Origin: JAWKHR01 sp041394725
GTDB taxonomy: Bacteria > Acidobacteriota > Vicinamibacteria > Vicinamibacterales > SCN-69-37
DNA: 64,000 nucleotides
Reading direction: 5' to 3'
Assembly (NCBI GenBank): GCA_041394725.1
Contig: JAWKHR010000025.1
Coordinates: 31,799 to 95,798, forward strand
A model generated the notes under the pieces. That model was not told the origin of the DNA. It did no database searches and was given only the letters and a program-made list of their open reading frames with translations. Below are positions 50,477 to 63,700 of the stretch, piece after piece. How positions within the stretch are numbered: position 1 is the stretch's first letter; each line of letters opens with the position of its first letter. The position numbers and the translations under genes are program-made.

Positions 50477-51805
50477 TCACGCGTGTCCGCCGCCGGGGCC
50501 GCGCGAGATGTCGCGCGCGACGAGCGCGAGGAACAACGCGCCCAGCACGAAGTAGAGGCCGGCGAAGCCGAGCGTGGTGAAGAGCGTCGTGCCTGAATGC
50601 ACCGTGGGCGACGCGCCGTCGGCCGTGCGGAACAGGCCGTAGATGAGCCACGGCTGCCGGCCGAATTCCGCGGTCATCCACCCGGCCGTGTTCGCGATGA
50701 ACGGAAACGGCATCGCGAGCGTCAGCACCCAGAGCATCGGGCGCGTGGACGCGAGGCGTCCGAGCCAGAGCAGGCCGGTGGCCGCCGTCATCACCGCGAT
50801 GAAGATCGTGCCGAGCCCGACCATCACGTGGAAGCTGTAGTAGAGGAACTCGATGTTGTCCGGCCAGTCGCGCTCGGGGAACGCGTCGAGGCCGCGGACG
50901 TCGGCGGCGAAGTGGCCGTAGGCGATCCACGACAGGATGGCCGGGAGCGCGATCGGGTTGTCGAGCTTGCGCTCGGCGACGTTGGGCTGGCCGATGACCG
51001 CGAGCGGCGCGTAGGGCCCGCTCTCGAAGCGGCCCTCCATCGCGGCGAGCGTGACCGGCTGGTGCGCGGCGACCATCCGGCCCTGCACGTGGCCCGTCGG
51101 GAACGCGACCAGCATCGACGCCAGCACGCCGGCGACGACGCCGGTCCGGAGCGACACGCGCGCGGCGTCGGCGTGCTCCCCGCGCAGGGTCCAGAAGGCG
51201 CCCACCCCGGCCATCACGAACGCGCCGGTGACGGTCGCGGCCACCTGGTTGTGCGCGTACTGCGCCAGCGCCCACGGGTTGAAGACGAACTCGGCCAGCC
51301 GCGCCACCTGCAGCGTGCCGTCCGCCGCCACCGCGTAGCCGGCCGGCGACTGCATGAACGCGTTGGTCGCGATGATGAAGTAGCCCGACAACCAGCTGCC
51401 GGCGAAGAGCGCCACGGCCGCCCAGAAGTGCTTCCGCGGGCCGAGCCGCGCCTCGCCGAAGAGCAGCAGCGCGATGAAGCTCGACTCGAGGAAGAAGGCG
51501 AAGACGCCCTCCATCGCGAGCGTCTGTCCGATCACGGCGCCCGCGTGGTGCGAGAACGCCGCCCAGTTGGTGCCGAACTGGAACTCCATGGGCACGCCGG
51601 TCACGACACCCATCGCGAACGAGAGGCCGAAGATCCGGATCCAGAACCGCGCCGCGTCGTGCCACGCGTCGTCGCCGGTCCTGAGCGCGACGCCCTTGAG
51701 CACCACGATGAGCAGGGCCAGGCCCATCGTCAGCTGCGGAAAGATGTAGTGGAAGGTGATCGTGAAGCCGAACTGCACGCGATGCCAGAAGAGCGGATCC
51801 GTCAT
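50477..51805 (-). CDS. cydA: Cytochrome bd ubiquinol oxidase subunit I
   Basis: 442 residues, the short-Q-loop or CIO-like form of CydA. It opens LFWHRVQFGFTITFHYIFPQLTMG (heme b595 His), and has FNPWALAQYAHNQVAATVTG and the GRQPW motif in AEFGRQPWLIYGLFRTADG. GMVAAHQPVTLAAMEG-like segments (here GRMVAAHQPVTLAAMEGRFE) mark the quinol site. It carries hemes b558, b595 and d. cydB follows after 13 bp. A TACAGT hexamer lies about 28 bp before the start on the minus strand. Confidence 0.95.
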   Translation of the reverse strand: MTDPLFWHRVQFGFTITFHYIFPQLTMGLALLIVVLKGVALRTGDDAWHDAARFWIRIFGLSFAMGVVTGVPMEFQFGTNWAAFSHHAGAVIGQTLAMEGVFAFFLESSFIALLLFGEARLGPRKHFWAAVALFAGSWLSGYFIIATNAFMQSPAGYAVAADGTLQVARLAEFVFNPWALAQYAHNQVAATVTGAFVMAGVGAFWTLRGEHADAARVSLRTGVVAGVLASMLVAFPTGHVQGRMVAAHQPVTLAAMEGRFESGPYAPLAVIGQPNVAERKLDNPIALPAILSWIAYGHFAADVRGLDAFPERDWPDNIEFLYYSFHVMVGLGTIFIAVMTAATGLLWLGRLASTRPMLWVLTLAMPFPFIANTAGWMTAEFGRQPWLIYGLFRTADGASPTVHSGTTLFTTLGFAGLYFVLGALFLALVARDISRGPGGGHA

Positions 51806-51885
51806 GCCCGTACCTGCCGACGGGTCCTACTGTACCGCAGGTTGACGGTGCCCGCCGCGCACGCGTCAGGACCTTGCCGTGGCCC

Positions 51886-54309
51886 TCAGTCCGCCCTGAG
51901 CGCGTCCATCGGCGCGACCCGCCCCGCGCGCAGCGCCGGCACCCACGCCGCGACCGCCGCCGCGCTCCCGAGCACGACCACCGCGCCGAAGTAGGTCGGC
52001 ACGTCGAGCGGCTGCATCTGGAAGAGCAGCGACGCCACGAAGCGGCCGAGCGCCAGCGCCGCGCCGATGCCGGCGACGATGCCGATCGCGACCGGCGTCA
52101 GCGACTCGCGCAGCACGAGCCGGCGCACCTGCGACGGCCGGGCGCCGAGCGCGAGCCGCAGCCCCATCTCGCGGGTCCGGCGCGCGACGGAATAGGAGAT
52201 GACGCCGCTGATGCCGATCGCCGCGAGCGCCAGGGCGAGCACGGCGAACGACCCGAACAGCCAGGCGTAGAGGCGGCGTTCGCCGGCGGACCGCCCGACC
52301 AGGTCGTCGAAGGTCCGCGCCTCGGTGAGAATCACCGGCCCCGTGCCGCGCTGGACCGCCTCGCGGAGCGGCTCCGTGACCGACGCGGGAGGGCCGGACG
52401 TGGACGCGAGCAGCGTGATTGCCGTCGCGCCCCGCTCCTCGATCGGCAGGTAGATCGTCAGGGCCGGGTTCCACCGCAGGCCCATGTCGCGCACGTCCTC
52501 GACCACCCCGACGATGAGCCGCCGGTCCGACGGGTCGCTGCCGACGAGGTAGTGGCCGACCGGGTTGACGGTCTCGGCCATCCGGCGGGCGAGCCGTTCG
52601 CCGATGAGCGCCACCGGCACCGTGCCGGTGGCGTCGCTGGGCTGGAAGCCGCGCCCGCGCGTGACGCGGACGCCGAGCACGTCGAAGTAGTCCACGCTGA
52701 CGCGGTGTGTCTGCAGGCAGCACGGTCCCCCGATGTCCGAAATGGCGGCGTCCTGCCGGAGCCATTCGCGGGTGAAGCCCTCGGGCCCGTAGACGCTGCC
52801 GTAGAGCGCGTCGTTCAGCAGCTGACCGGCCATCGCGGCGACCCGCGTCACGCCGGGCGTGTGGCGCGCGGCGTCGAGCGCGCGCGTGACGAACTCGCGT
52901 GACCGCTCCGGCGGCGTCGTCCCGGTCGGCAACTGCACGCGCATCGTCATCACGTCCCGAGAGCCGAACCCCAGGTCGACGCGCAACAGCCGCATGAGCG
53001 TGCCCGCCATCAAGCCACCGCCGACGAGCAGCACCACGGCCAGCGCGACCTCCACGGCGACGATGGCGTGCCGAACGCGGAGGCGGCCGGTGGCCGTCCG
53101 CGACGCCGAGTGGCCGATGGCGCCGAGGACAGCCGGTCGGGTCATGCGCAACGCTGGACCGACCGATGCGACGAGCACGCTCGCCGCGCTGGCCAGCGCG
53201 GCGAACGCCAGGGCCCGGCCGCTCAGCGCTATTGGTCCGAGCAGGGTGAGTTCCGGCGGCACCAGCGGGCCGATGGCCGAGACCGCCCATGACGCGAGAA
53301 ACAGGCCGGCCATTCCGCCGGCCACGGCCAGGGCGACGCTCTCGGTCACCAGGAGCCCTATCAGGGATGCTCGGCCTGCGCCAAGCGCGGCCCGCACGGC
53401 CAGCTCGCCGGATCGATCCGTGCCACGCGCGAGAATCAGGTTTGCGACGTTCGCGCAGCCGATGAGCACGAGCGCCGCGACCGCCCCCACGAGCAGGAGC
53501 AGGGTGCGGCGCGAGCCGCGCCCGATCTTCGCGTTGAGGCTGGTCACGGTCGCGCCGTCGATGACGGCATCGCGCAGCGACGTGCGCCCGCCGACCGCCG
53601 CCGCCACACCGTCGAGTTCGGCGCGCACGGCGTCGAGCGTGACGCCGTCGGCGAGCCGGCCGATGACGTACTGCGGCGTGGTGGCCCAGTCATCGGCCCG
53701 GACGAACGGCGCGAGCGCGTCGGCGGCGAGGAACGTCCACTCGGTCGGCAGGACGAATCCGCGTGGCAGGACACCGATCACGTCGGCCGGCTCGTCGTTG
53801 ATGCGATACGAGCGACCGACGACCGCCGGATCCCCGTCGAACAGGCGGCGCCAGGCGGCATCGGTGAGCAGCACGGCGCGGGCGGCACCGGGCGTGAAGT
53901 CCTCCGCGGAGAACGGTCGCCCGAGTCTCGGTGCCACGCCGAGGACCGAGAGCAGGTCCGGCGTCACGCGCGAGGTCCGCAGTTCGACCGGTTCGCCCGG
54001 CAGCGAGAGGGTCAGCGTGTTCACACCGGCGAAGGCGGCGAGCCCATTGAGCGTCGTCACGCCGCGCCGCCAGCCGTCCACGGCCTCGGGATAGGGCGCC
54101 CAGTCCGTGAACCCCCGCGCGCGGATGTCCGCGCCAATCGAGACCAGCCGCCCCGCGTCGCGGTACGGCAGCGGTCGGAAGAGCAATCCGTCCGCGATGC
54201 TGAACACCGTCGTCGCCGCGCCGATGCCGAGCGCGAGGGCGAGCACGGTCGTGATCGTGAACCCCGGCGTGCGCCGCAGGCCGCGGACGGCGAGTCTGAG
54301 CTGTCGCAT
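51886..54309 (-). CDS. MacB/FtsX-type ABC permease (ADOP-like), copy 1
   Basis: 807 residues starting MRQLRLAVRGLRRTPGFTIT; a frame extension upstream runs into the promoter. Two copies of the MacB_PCD periplasmic domain plus FtsX membrane block are seen: membrane segments near residue 20-40, three after about 275 (LLLLVGAVAALVLIGCANVA), one near 425 (VALAVVLLVGGGLMAG) and three at the C-terminus (VLALALAAIGISGVISYSVA). Such acidobacterial duplicated orphan permeases have no ATPase next to them; they may export substrates or pull on outer-envelope partners. It diverges from PadR and shares its promoter region with it. Confidence 0.88.
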   Translation of the reverse strand: MRQLRLAVRGLRRTPGFTITTVLALALGIGAATTVFSIADGLLFRPLPYRDAGRLVSIGADIRARGFTDWAPYPEAVDGWRRGVTTLNGLAAFAGVNTLTLSLPGEPVELRTSRVTPDLLSVLGVAPRLGRPFSAEDFTPGAARAVLLTDAAWRRLFDGDPAVVGRSYRINDEPADVIGVLPRGFVLPTEWTFLAADALAPFVRADDWATTPQYVIGRLADGVTLDAVRAELDGVAAAVGGRTSLRDAVIDGATVTSLNAKIGRGSRRTLLLLVGAVAALVLIGCANVANLILARGTDRSGELAVRAALGAGRASLIGLLVTESVALAVAGGMAGLFLASWAVSAIGPLVPPELTLLGPIALSGRALAFAALASAASVLVASVGPALRMTRPAVLGAIGHSASRTATGRLRVRHAIVAVEVALAVVLLVGGGLMAGTLMRLLRVDLGFGSRDVMTMRVQLPTGTTPPERSREFVTRALDAARHTPGVTRVAAMAGQLLNDALYGSVYGPEGFTREWLRQDAAISDIGGPCCLQTHRVSVDYFDVLGVRVTRGRGFQPSDATGTVPVALIGERLARRMAETVNPVGHYLVGSDPSDRRLIVGVVEDVRDMGLRWNPALTIYLPIEERGATAITLLASTSGPPASVTEPLREAVQRGTGPVILTEARTFDDLVGRSAGERRLYAWLFGSFAVLALALAAIGISGVISYSVARRTREMGLRLALGARPSQVRRLVLRESLTPVAIGIVAGIGAALALGRFVASLLFQMQPLDVPTYFGAVVVLGSAAAVAAWVPALRAGRVAPMDALRAD

Positions 54310-54393
54310 CCGGGCATGTTCGCGCCAGGGCGAGCGGAAGTAAAGATCGTTCCCGTGGGGCGCGGCGGATGCGTTCCGGGGCTCGAGTGGCAT

Positions 54394-54399
54394 TATAAT
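54394..54399 (+). promoter_or_regulatory. -10 hexamer before the padR gene
   Basis: TATAAT on the plus strand with AT-rich flanks (54391-54420). On the minus strand the same bases read TTATAAT-like, so the gap 54310-54454 probably serves both divergent genes. No clear -35. Confidence 0.5.
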
Positions 54400-54454
54400 A
54401 ACCGTGTATGTTTTTACTGCTCACCACACCGGGGCCATCGTCCGGAGCCGCACG

Positions 54455-54783
54455 GTGACCCGCGAATCGCTGGGCGAGTTCGAGCAGCTCGTGCTCCTCG
54501 CCATCCTGCAGCTGGGCGACGACGTCTACGGCGTCCCGATCGTGGACGAGATCGAGAGGCGCACGGGCCGCTCCGTCGCGCCGGCCGCCGTGTACGTGAC
54601 GCTCCGGCGGCTCGAGCAGAAGGGCCTGCTGTCGTCCTGGATGAGCGACCCGACCCCGGAACGGGGCGGCAAGGCGCGCCGCTGCGTCAGGGTCACCGCC
54701 GCGGGCCGCGCGAGCCTGCGCGAGTCGCGCGACGTCATCGACCAGATGTGGAAGGGCCTGGACCGCGGGCTGCGGGGGAGCCG

Positions 54784-54787
<4 letters not shown>
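54455..54787 (+). CDS. PadR family transcriptional regulator
   Basis: 110 residues from the GTG at 54455 with GGAG seven bases upstream; an earlier GTG falls only five bases after the TATAAT, probably before the transcript start. The winged helix opens LGEFEQLVLLAILQLGDDVY and has VAPAAVYVTLRRLEQKGLLS and the wing RGGKARRCVRVTAAGR. PadR regulators control stress or detoxification genes. It overlaps the second ADOP permease by GTGA and lies across from the first, so it probably controls both. Confidence 0.92.
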
Positions 54788-57510
<2,723 letters not shown>

Positions 57511-57518
57511 GGCCGGGC

Positions 57519-59909
57519 CTACCGGCCGCCTCCCGCCGCCGGCGCCTCCCACAGGAACTTGTGCAGGAAGGTCTGCATGCGCCCCAGCGTGTACAGCCAC
57601 CGGCTGTGCAGCAGCGACTCGTGCACGTCGTCCGGGAAGACGATGAGCTCGTAGTAGACGTCGCGCTGGCGGAGCAGCTGCACGAGGCCCGTCGTCTGCT
57701 GGAACGCGACGTTGCGGTCGTCGTCGCCGTGGACGAGGAGCACCGGCGACGTCCAGCCGGAGATCGCGCCAATCGTCGAGGACTGGAACGACACCGACTC
57801 CGGGTCGATCGAGCTGCCCCAGAGGTGCACGCCGGCCAGGTCCACGCCCGCCTTGAAGATGTCCGAGTTGCGCGCCAGCGCCTGTGAGGTCAGCACGCCG
57901 CCGTAGGACAGGCCCCAGATGCCGACGCGGTTCGGATCGACGTCGGGCCGCGTCTGCAGGTACTGGCCGCCGGCGAGGACGTCCTGGTACTCGGCATTGC
58001 CCCGGCCGCCGGTGTTCGGCGCGCGGCGGAACGAGTTGCCGTAGCCGATGCCGCTCCGGTAGTTGATCGACATCACCACGTAGCCCTGGCTCGCGAGCCA
58101 TTCGTTGATGCCGTAGGCCCAGTGGTAGAACTGCATGTAGTGGTACGCCGGCAGCATCTGGCGGACCGGGCCGCCGTGGACGAAGACGATCGCCGGGCGC
58201 CGCTCGCCGGGCTTGAGGTCGGCCGGCAGGAAGAGCTGGTTGTGGACCTCCATGCCGTCGGCGGCGTGGGTGATGACGATCTCGGGCTTCACGTGCGCGC
58301 TGACGGGGAAGCCCGCGAGCGAGGCGGGGAAGACGACCTTCTGCGGCGGCGCGGCCTTCGCGCCCGCGTCAATCGTCCACACGCCGACCGACTGCGGCAG
58401 GTTCCAGTTCGCGCTGAGCGTGATCAGGTACTTGCCCGACGGGAGCGGCGTCGGCGAGGTCTCCACGCCGTCGCCCGTCGTGATCTGCACGGGCGTGCCG
58501 CCGCCGACCGGCACCGCCCAGATGTGGCGGCGCTCGATGTCGCTGGCGTTGGTGCAGTAGTAGAGCGTCCTGCCGTCCTGTGACAGCTCGACCGACGTCT
58601 GGTCCTCGATGAGGCCGTCGGTCGTCGTCAGCAGCACCGGCCGTGCCGACGGGTCGGTGATCTTCAGCGAGTAGTACCGATCCCACTCGTCGGGCGGCGT
58701 CTGCGGCTCGGCGTCCGCCTGGTCGCCCGCGGCGCCACGGCCGCGCCCGCGGCCTCCGAAGCCGCCGCGTCCCGCGTTCCCCGGATAGACGATGAAGTCG
58801 CCGGTGAAACGGACGTTGTTGAAGTTGGTGACCTCGGTGTCGTCCGGCTGGTTGTGCCAGATCTCCTCGGCCTCGCCGGTGGTCGTGTCGGCACGGTAGA
58901 AGGCGAGCGTGTAGCCGCCGCGGAAGGTCGCGCGCATCATGCCCGGCGTGTCGTTCACCGGACCCTGGCCGGCGCCCTCGCCCTGGTTCCCGCCGCCGCC
59001 GCCGCGCCCGCCGCCGCGTCCCTGCCCGCCACGGCCGCCGCGCCCGGCCGCCGCCGGCTGGAACGCCGGCCCGTTCGGCAGCCCGAGGCTGCCCGTGCCC
59101 TGCTGCGCCTGCTGCCCGAACGCGAGGCCCGGACGGCGCATGAAGATCAGGTGCCGGCTGTCGGGAAGCCACAGCGGCAGCGTGTCGAAGTCCACGCTCG
59201 GCGAGAGGTAGGTCAGCTTCCTCGACGCGACGTCGTAGATCACGATGAAGCTGTGGTCGGTGCGGTTGGTCACGAACGCGAACTTCTTCGCGTCGGGTGA
59301 CCACGTCGGGTTCGACTGCGTGCCCCACGCGGTGACGAGCGGCTCCTCGCCGCGGTCGACGGCCGACGCCGGCCGGTTGCGGTCGAGCTTCGCGCGGTAG
59401 ATCTGGCCGTCCTTGACGAAGAGCATCGCGCTGCCGTCTGGCGCCAGCTCCGGGTTGCGCGCGTCCACCACGCGCCAGGCCGGTCCGCCGCTCGTCTTCG
59501 CGGCCCACACGGCGTGGTCGGGGCCGTCGGGATTCGCCGACGGGTTCGCGTACCAGCCCTCCCGGTTCGGGTTGCCGCCGCGGATGAAGATCACCGTCGA
59601 TCCGTCGTCAGAAATCTGGACGTCGTCCATCATGATCCCGTCGTCATCCGGGAAGTTCGTCAGCTTGACGGGCGTGAACGACGGCGCCGCGGCCGTCCAG
59701 GCGTTGCGCCGGCCCTCGGCGTAGTCCACCCACGCCACGCGATCGGCCTTCTTCGCGGCGACGATCTCCTGCGGCGAGGCCGGGCTGAGGAACTGCTGGT
59801 AGGTCGGCGACTGGGGCGGCGCGGAGGCGAGCGGGCTCGAGGCCAGGGGGCTCGAGACGAGCAGCCAGGCGGCGCCAAGGGCGAGCAGGGCGCGGGTCAT
59901 GGGGCGCAT
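57519..59909 (-). CDS. Secreted S9 family (prolyl-oligopeptidase-like) peptidase
   Basis: 796 residues with signal peptide MRPMTRALLALGAAWLLVSS. The N-terminal beta-propeller part (WSPDAKKFAFVTNRTDHSFI; LWLPDSRHLIFMRRPG) is followed by the alpha/beta-hydrolase domain with GIWGLSYGGVLTSQA (Ser668), HGDDDRNVAFQQTTG (catalytic Asp region) and FPDDVHESLLHSRW (His763). Two Gly/Arg-rich inserts (RGGRGGQGRGGGRGGGGG and GRGGFGGRGRGRG) interrupt the propeller and are not part of the family core. It likely cuts short peptides after proline or similar residues in the periplasm. AGAGAGA precedes the ATG. Confidence 0.92.
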   Translation of the reverse strand: MRPMTRALLALGAAWLLVSSPLASSPLASAPPQSPTYQQFLSPASPQEIVAAKKADRVAWVDYAEGRRNAWTAAAPSFTPVKLTNFPDDDGIMMDDVQISDDGSTVIFIRGGNPNREGWYANPSANPDGPDHAVWAAKTSGGPAWRVVDARNPELAPDGSAMLFVKDGQIYRAKLDRNRPASAVDRGEEPLVTAWGTQSNPTWSPDAKKFAFVTNRTDHSFIVIYDVASRKLTYLSPSVDFDTLPLWLPDSRHLIFMRRPGLAFGQQAQQGTGSLGLPNGPAFQPAAAGRGGRGGQGRGGGRGGGGGNQGEGAGQGPVNDTPGMMRATFRGGYTLAFYRADTTTGEAEEIWHNQPDDTEVTNFNNVRFTGDFIVYPGNAGRGGFGGRGRGRGAAGDQADAEPQTPPDEWDRYYSLKITDPSARPVLLTTTDGLIEDQTSVELSQDGRTLYYCTNASDIERRHIWAVPVGGGTPVQITTGDGVETSPTPLPSGKYLITLSANWNLPQSVGVWTIDAGAKAAPPQKVVFPASLAGFPVSAHVKPEIVITHAADGMEVHNQLFLPADLKPGERRPAIVFVHGGPVRQMLPAYHYMQFYHWAYGINEWLASQGYVVMSINYRSGIGYGNSFRRAPNTGGRGNAEYQDVLAGGQYLQTRPDVDPNRVGIWGLSYGGVLTSQALARNSDIFKAGVDLAGVHLWGSSIDPESVSFQSSTIGAISGWTSPVLLVHGDDDRNVAFQQTTGLVQLLRQRDVYYELIVFPDDVHESLLHSRWLYTLGRMQTFLHKFLWEAPAAGGGR

Positions 59910-60007
59910 GGGGCTCTCTCTTCTTTTGATCGGGGACCGGCCGGGCTGCCGGTCAGGGGGGAGGGTAACACGTGGTTCGAAGTTTCTCGCGCGAAGCTCG
60001 CCAACCC

Positions 60008-60406
60008 CTACCAGGTCGATCGCACGTGGGGGTATGAATCGATTCGCTGGTCCTTCGTCACGATCGTCGCCTCACGGTCGCGGGCGGTGGCGACGATGAG
60101 CTGGTCGGCGGGGTCGCCGTGGAAGGGCTGTGGCAGGCGGCAGCTTTCCACCAGGATTGGCCGGGCGAGCTCGACCAGATGCAGGCCCGGTCGATGGAGC
60201 GCGGCGTCGATCCAGGCGTCGACCGGGCGGTCCAGGATCAGTTGCCGTTTCTCCACCCTCTTCGCGACCTCCCAGATCGAGATGGCGGAGAGCAGCAGGC
60301 CGTCCCGCCCCTGCTCGCGGGTGATCAGGCGAAGGGCCGAGCGCGAGAGTCGCCGGTCCTCGGTGACCCACCAGACCCACGCGTGGGTATCAAGCAGGAT
60401 CGGCAT
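60008..60406 (-). CDS. vapC: VapC-like PIN-domain toxin
   Basis: 132 residues of a PIN ribonuclease. Acidic active-site residues: Asp in LLDTHAWVWW, Glu in ISIWEVAKR, Asp in GDPADQLIVATA and Asp in TKDQR. VapC toxins cut specific tRNA or rRNA and stop growth until the antitoxin is replaced. The gene overlaps the antitoxin gene by 17 bp, as expected for a cotranscribed pair with the antitoxin first. The 98-bp gap to the S9 peptidase start holds no gene. Confidence 0.88.
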   Translation of the reverse strand: MPILLDTHAWVWWVTEDRRLSRSALRLITREQGRDGLLLSAISIWEVAKRVEKRQLILDRPVDAWIDAALHRPGLHLVELARPILVESCRLPQPFHGDPADQLIVATARDREATIVTKDQRIDSYPHVRSTW

Positions 60407-60614
60407 CCCACGACTCGCCCGTCCCGAAGGGGTCGCCCGTCTCCTCCAGGATGCTCCCGGCCAGGCCGGCGTGGTCGGGCTCGGGGTCGCACGGGACGAG
60501 CTTGGCGACGGGGCGGCCGCGCTTGGTGATGACCACCGTGGACCTGGTGCGCGCCACCTCGTCGAGCGTCTTCAGGCAGACGTCCTTGAACCGGCCGGCG
60601 GCAAGCGTCTTCAT
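60390..60614 (-). CDS. Phd/YefM-type antitoxin
   Basis: 74 residues from MKTLAAGRFKD; a further upstream ATG lies in the promoter. The N-terminal DNA-binding fold is FKDVCLKTLDEVARTRSTVV with ITKRGRPVAKLVPC, typical for Phd/YefM-type partners of PIN toxins; the tail (EETGDPFGTGESWD) would wrap the toxin. It represses its own promoter, where a 16-bp perfect palindrome lies between -35 and -10. The ATG is about six bases after the -10, so the message may be leaderless. Confidence 0.87.
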   Translation of the reverse strand: MKTLAAGRFKDVCLKTLDEVARTRSTVVITKRGRPVAKLVPCDPEPDHAGLAGSILEETGDPFGTGESWDADPA

Positions 60615-60620
60615 CTCGTC

Positions 60621-60650
60621 TATATAGCCATGGCCATATGGCCATGTCAA
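60621..60650 (-). promoter_or_regulatory. Promoter and operator of the toxin-antitoxin operon
   Basis: On the minus strand: TTGACA (60650-60645), then ATGGCCATATGGCCAT (60645-60630, perfect palindrome) and the -10 CTATAT or TATATA (60627-60621), spacing 17-18. The palindrome is the likely site for the antitoxin-toxin complex. The divergent VPS10-type gene starts 66 bp to the right. Confidence 0.75.
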
Positions 60651-60715
60651 TGAACGAGATCCGATGCAGGATGGCGCCGGGCTGAGGCATCATGGGCGCC
60701 TGCGAGGTGTCCCTG

Positions 60716-63700
60716 ATGTCTGCCGGTCTCCGTTCCGTCGTTCTCGTCGCCCTGTTCGCGCTCGTCGCGCCGTTCGCGAAGCTGCCCGCCGCGTGGCAGG
60801 GGACGACGGGCTCGCCGTTCGACGCCCTGCACTTCCGGGACATCGGTCCCGGCGTGACCAGCGGCCGGATCCACGACGTCCAGATCGACCCGCGCAACCC
60901 GGCGGTCCTCTACGTCGCCACGGCGACCGGCGGCCTGTGGAAGACGACGAACAACGGGATGATGTGGGAGGACATCTTCGGCAGCCAGCCCGACAACACG
61001 TTCGGCGCGATCGCGCTGTTCGAGGGCAACCCCGACATCATCTGGGCCGGCACCGGTGAGCAGAACAACCGGCAGAGCTCGTCGTGGGGCGGCGGCGTGT
61101 ACCGGTCCACCGACGCCGGCGGGACCTGGAGCTACCTCGGCCTGCACGAGACCCGGTCGATCGGTCGCGTCGTCCTCGACCCGGCGAACCCCGACGTCGC
61201 CTACGTCGCGGCCGTCGGCAACCTGTGGAAGGGCAATCCCGAGCGCGGCGTGTTCAAGACGACCGACGCCGGCCGCAACTGGTCGAAGGTCCTCTACGTG
61301 GACGAGTACACCGGTGCGACCGACCTCGTGATGGATCCGCGCAACGCGAACGTGCTCTACGCGGCCACCTATCAGCGCCTGCGCAAGGCGTGGGGCTTCA
61401 ACGGCGGCGGGCCGGGCAGCGCCATCTACAAGTCCACCGACGCGGGCGCGACCTGGACGAAGCTCGAGAACGGCATCCCGGCCGGCGACAAGGGCCGCAT
61501 CGGCCTGGCGATCGCGGCGTCGAAGCCCGACGTGCTCGTCGCGACCATCGAGCACCCGGGCGAGGGCGGCACCTACCGGACGGAAGACGCCGGCGCGACC
61601 TGGAAGCGGATGAGCGGCACCAACCCGCGGCCGATGTACTACAGCACGCCGACCATCGACCCGAACGATGACATGCGCGTCTGGCTGCCGGGCGTCTCCA
61701 TCGTCCACAGCGAGGACGGCGGCGCGACGTTCCGCGAGGAGCCGACGTCGCCGACCTACGACGTCGGCCTCAAGACCGACCACCACGTGGTGCGCGTCGA
61801 TCCACGCAACTCGAACCACATCTACGTCGGCGGCGACGGCGGCCTGCACGAGACGTTCGACATGGGGAAGACCTATCGCCGCTTCGGGAACATCCCGGTG
61901 GCGCAGGCCTACCGCGTGGCCGTGGACGACCGCGATCCCTACTGGGTCTACACCGGCCTGCAGGACAACCACTCCTGGATGGGGCCGAGCGCGACGCGCC
62001 ACTGGCTCGGCATCCTGAACTCCGACTGGGTCGAGATCGGGTTCAGCGACGGCACCGGCAAGGCCGTGGACGTGGCCGACTGGCGCAAGGTCTACTCGAC
62101 GTCGAGCGGCGGCAACCTGTCGCGCGTGGACCCGGTGACCGGCGACATCATCGGCATCACGCCGCGCCCGCCCGCGGGCGAGCCGGGCTACCGCTTCGAC
62201 TGGGACGCGCCGCTGATGGCCTCCCGCCACACCCCGGGCACGGTGTACCTCGGCGGCAACCGGCTGTTCATCTCGACCGACTACGGCGACACGTGGACGC
62301 GCACAAAGGACCTGACGCGCGAGATCGACCGCAACGGCATGGAGTTGATGGGCGTCGTCAACAGTGACATCCGGCTGTCACGCACCGACGGCGACGACAT
62401 CAGCGAGATCTCCAACTTTGCCGAGTCGCCGATCGACGCGAACGTCCTCTGGGTGGGCACCGACGACGGCAACGTGCAGGTGACGACGGATCGCGGCGCG
62501 ACGTGGACGGAGGTCAGCGGCAACATCACCGGCGTGCGCAACGGCACCTTCGTCGGCGACATCGTCGCCTCCGGCGCGTCGCGCACGAGCGCGTTCGTCT
62601 CGTTCGACGCGCATCGCGACGGCGACTTCGCGCCCTACCTGTTCCACACGACCGACCTCGGCCGGACCTGGACGCCGGTCGTCACGGGTTTGCCGGCCGA
62701 CGACGCGTCGATCCGCGGCCTGGCGGAGTTCCCCGGCATGCCGAACGTGCTGTTCGCCGGCACCGAGCGCGCGCTGTTCGTCACGCACGACGCCGGCGCG
62801 CACTGGACGCGCCTGCGCGCCAACCTGCCGACCACCCGCTACGACGACATCGTGGTGCACCCGCGCACGAAGGATCTGATTCTGGCCACGCACGGCCGCG
62901 GCATCTGGATCCTCGACGACGCGACGCCGGTCGCCCAGTGGTCGCCGGCGGTGGCGGCCGAGCGCGCGCACCTGTTCGACGTGCCGGGCGCGATGCTCAT
63001 CAATTACTGGGAAGACGTCTCCAACATGGGGCAGGACTTCTACACCTCGGAGAACCCGGCCGAGGGCGCGACGTTCACCTATGCGCTGGGCCAGGCCGCG
63101 TCGAACGTGCGGCTCGTCGTGAAGAACCCCTCGGGCCGCGTCATGCGCGAGCTGGACGGGCCGACCGATCCGGGCGTGATCCATCGCGTGAACTGGGACC
63201 TGCGCTTCCCGCCGCCGAACGCCGGTGGCCGGGGCGGGCGCGGCGGCGGTGGCGGTGGCCGCGGCGGTCGCGGCGCCGCGGAAGTCCAGTTGCCGATCCC
63301 GCCGCACGACATCGGCCAGCGCAGCCCGCACGTGGCACCCGGCCGGTTCACCGTCACGCTCCAGGTGGACGGCGCGGCGGCGGGCACGAAGACGTTCGAG
63401 ATCCGGCCCGACCCACTGTCGAACGTCACGCCGGCCGAACACCAGGCGCGTGAGGCGTTCGTGATCGAGGTCACGGACCTGCTGCAGCGCATCGACGCGC
63501 TCGCCGAGACGCTGCGCACGCGTCGCGCGGCGGCGACCGGCGCCGAGGCCGATCGCCTGCAGGCGCTCGAGGAGCGGCTCGTCGGTGCCGGGGGCGGCGG
63601 TCGTGGCCGCGGCGGACGCGGGTTCGGCCGCGGCGGCCCGCAGCCGGTGCGATCGCAGATCGCCGGCCTGCCAGGCGCGTTCGTCGGCTCCGGCGCCCAG

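Noticed and set aside
54404..54454. Earlier GTG start for PadR
   Set aside because: It is only five bases after the TATAAT, before the expected transcript start, and the extra residues are not typical of PadR.
60615..60650. Upstream ATG for the antitoxin
   Set aside because: It falls in the promoter/operator; the start at 60614 fits the family better.
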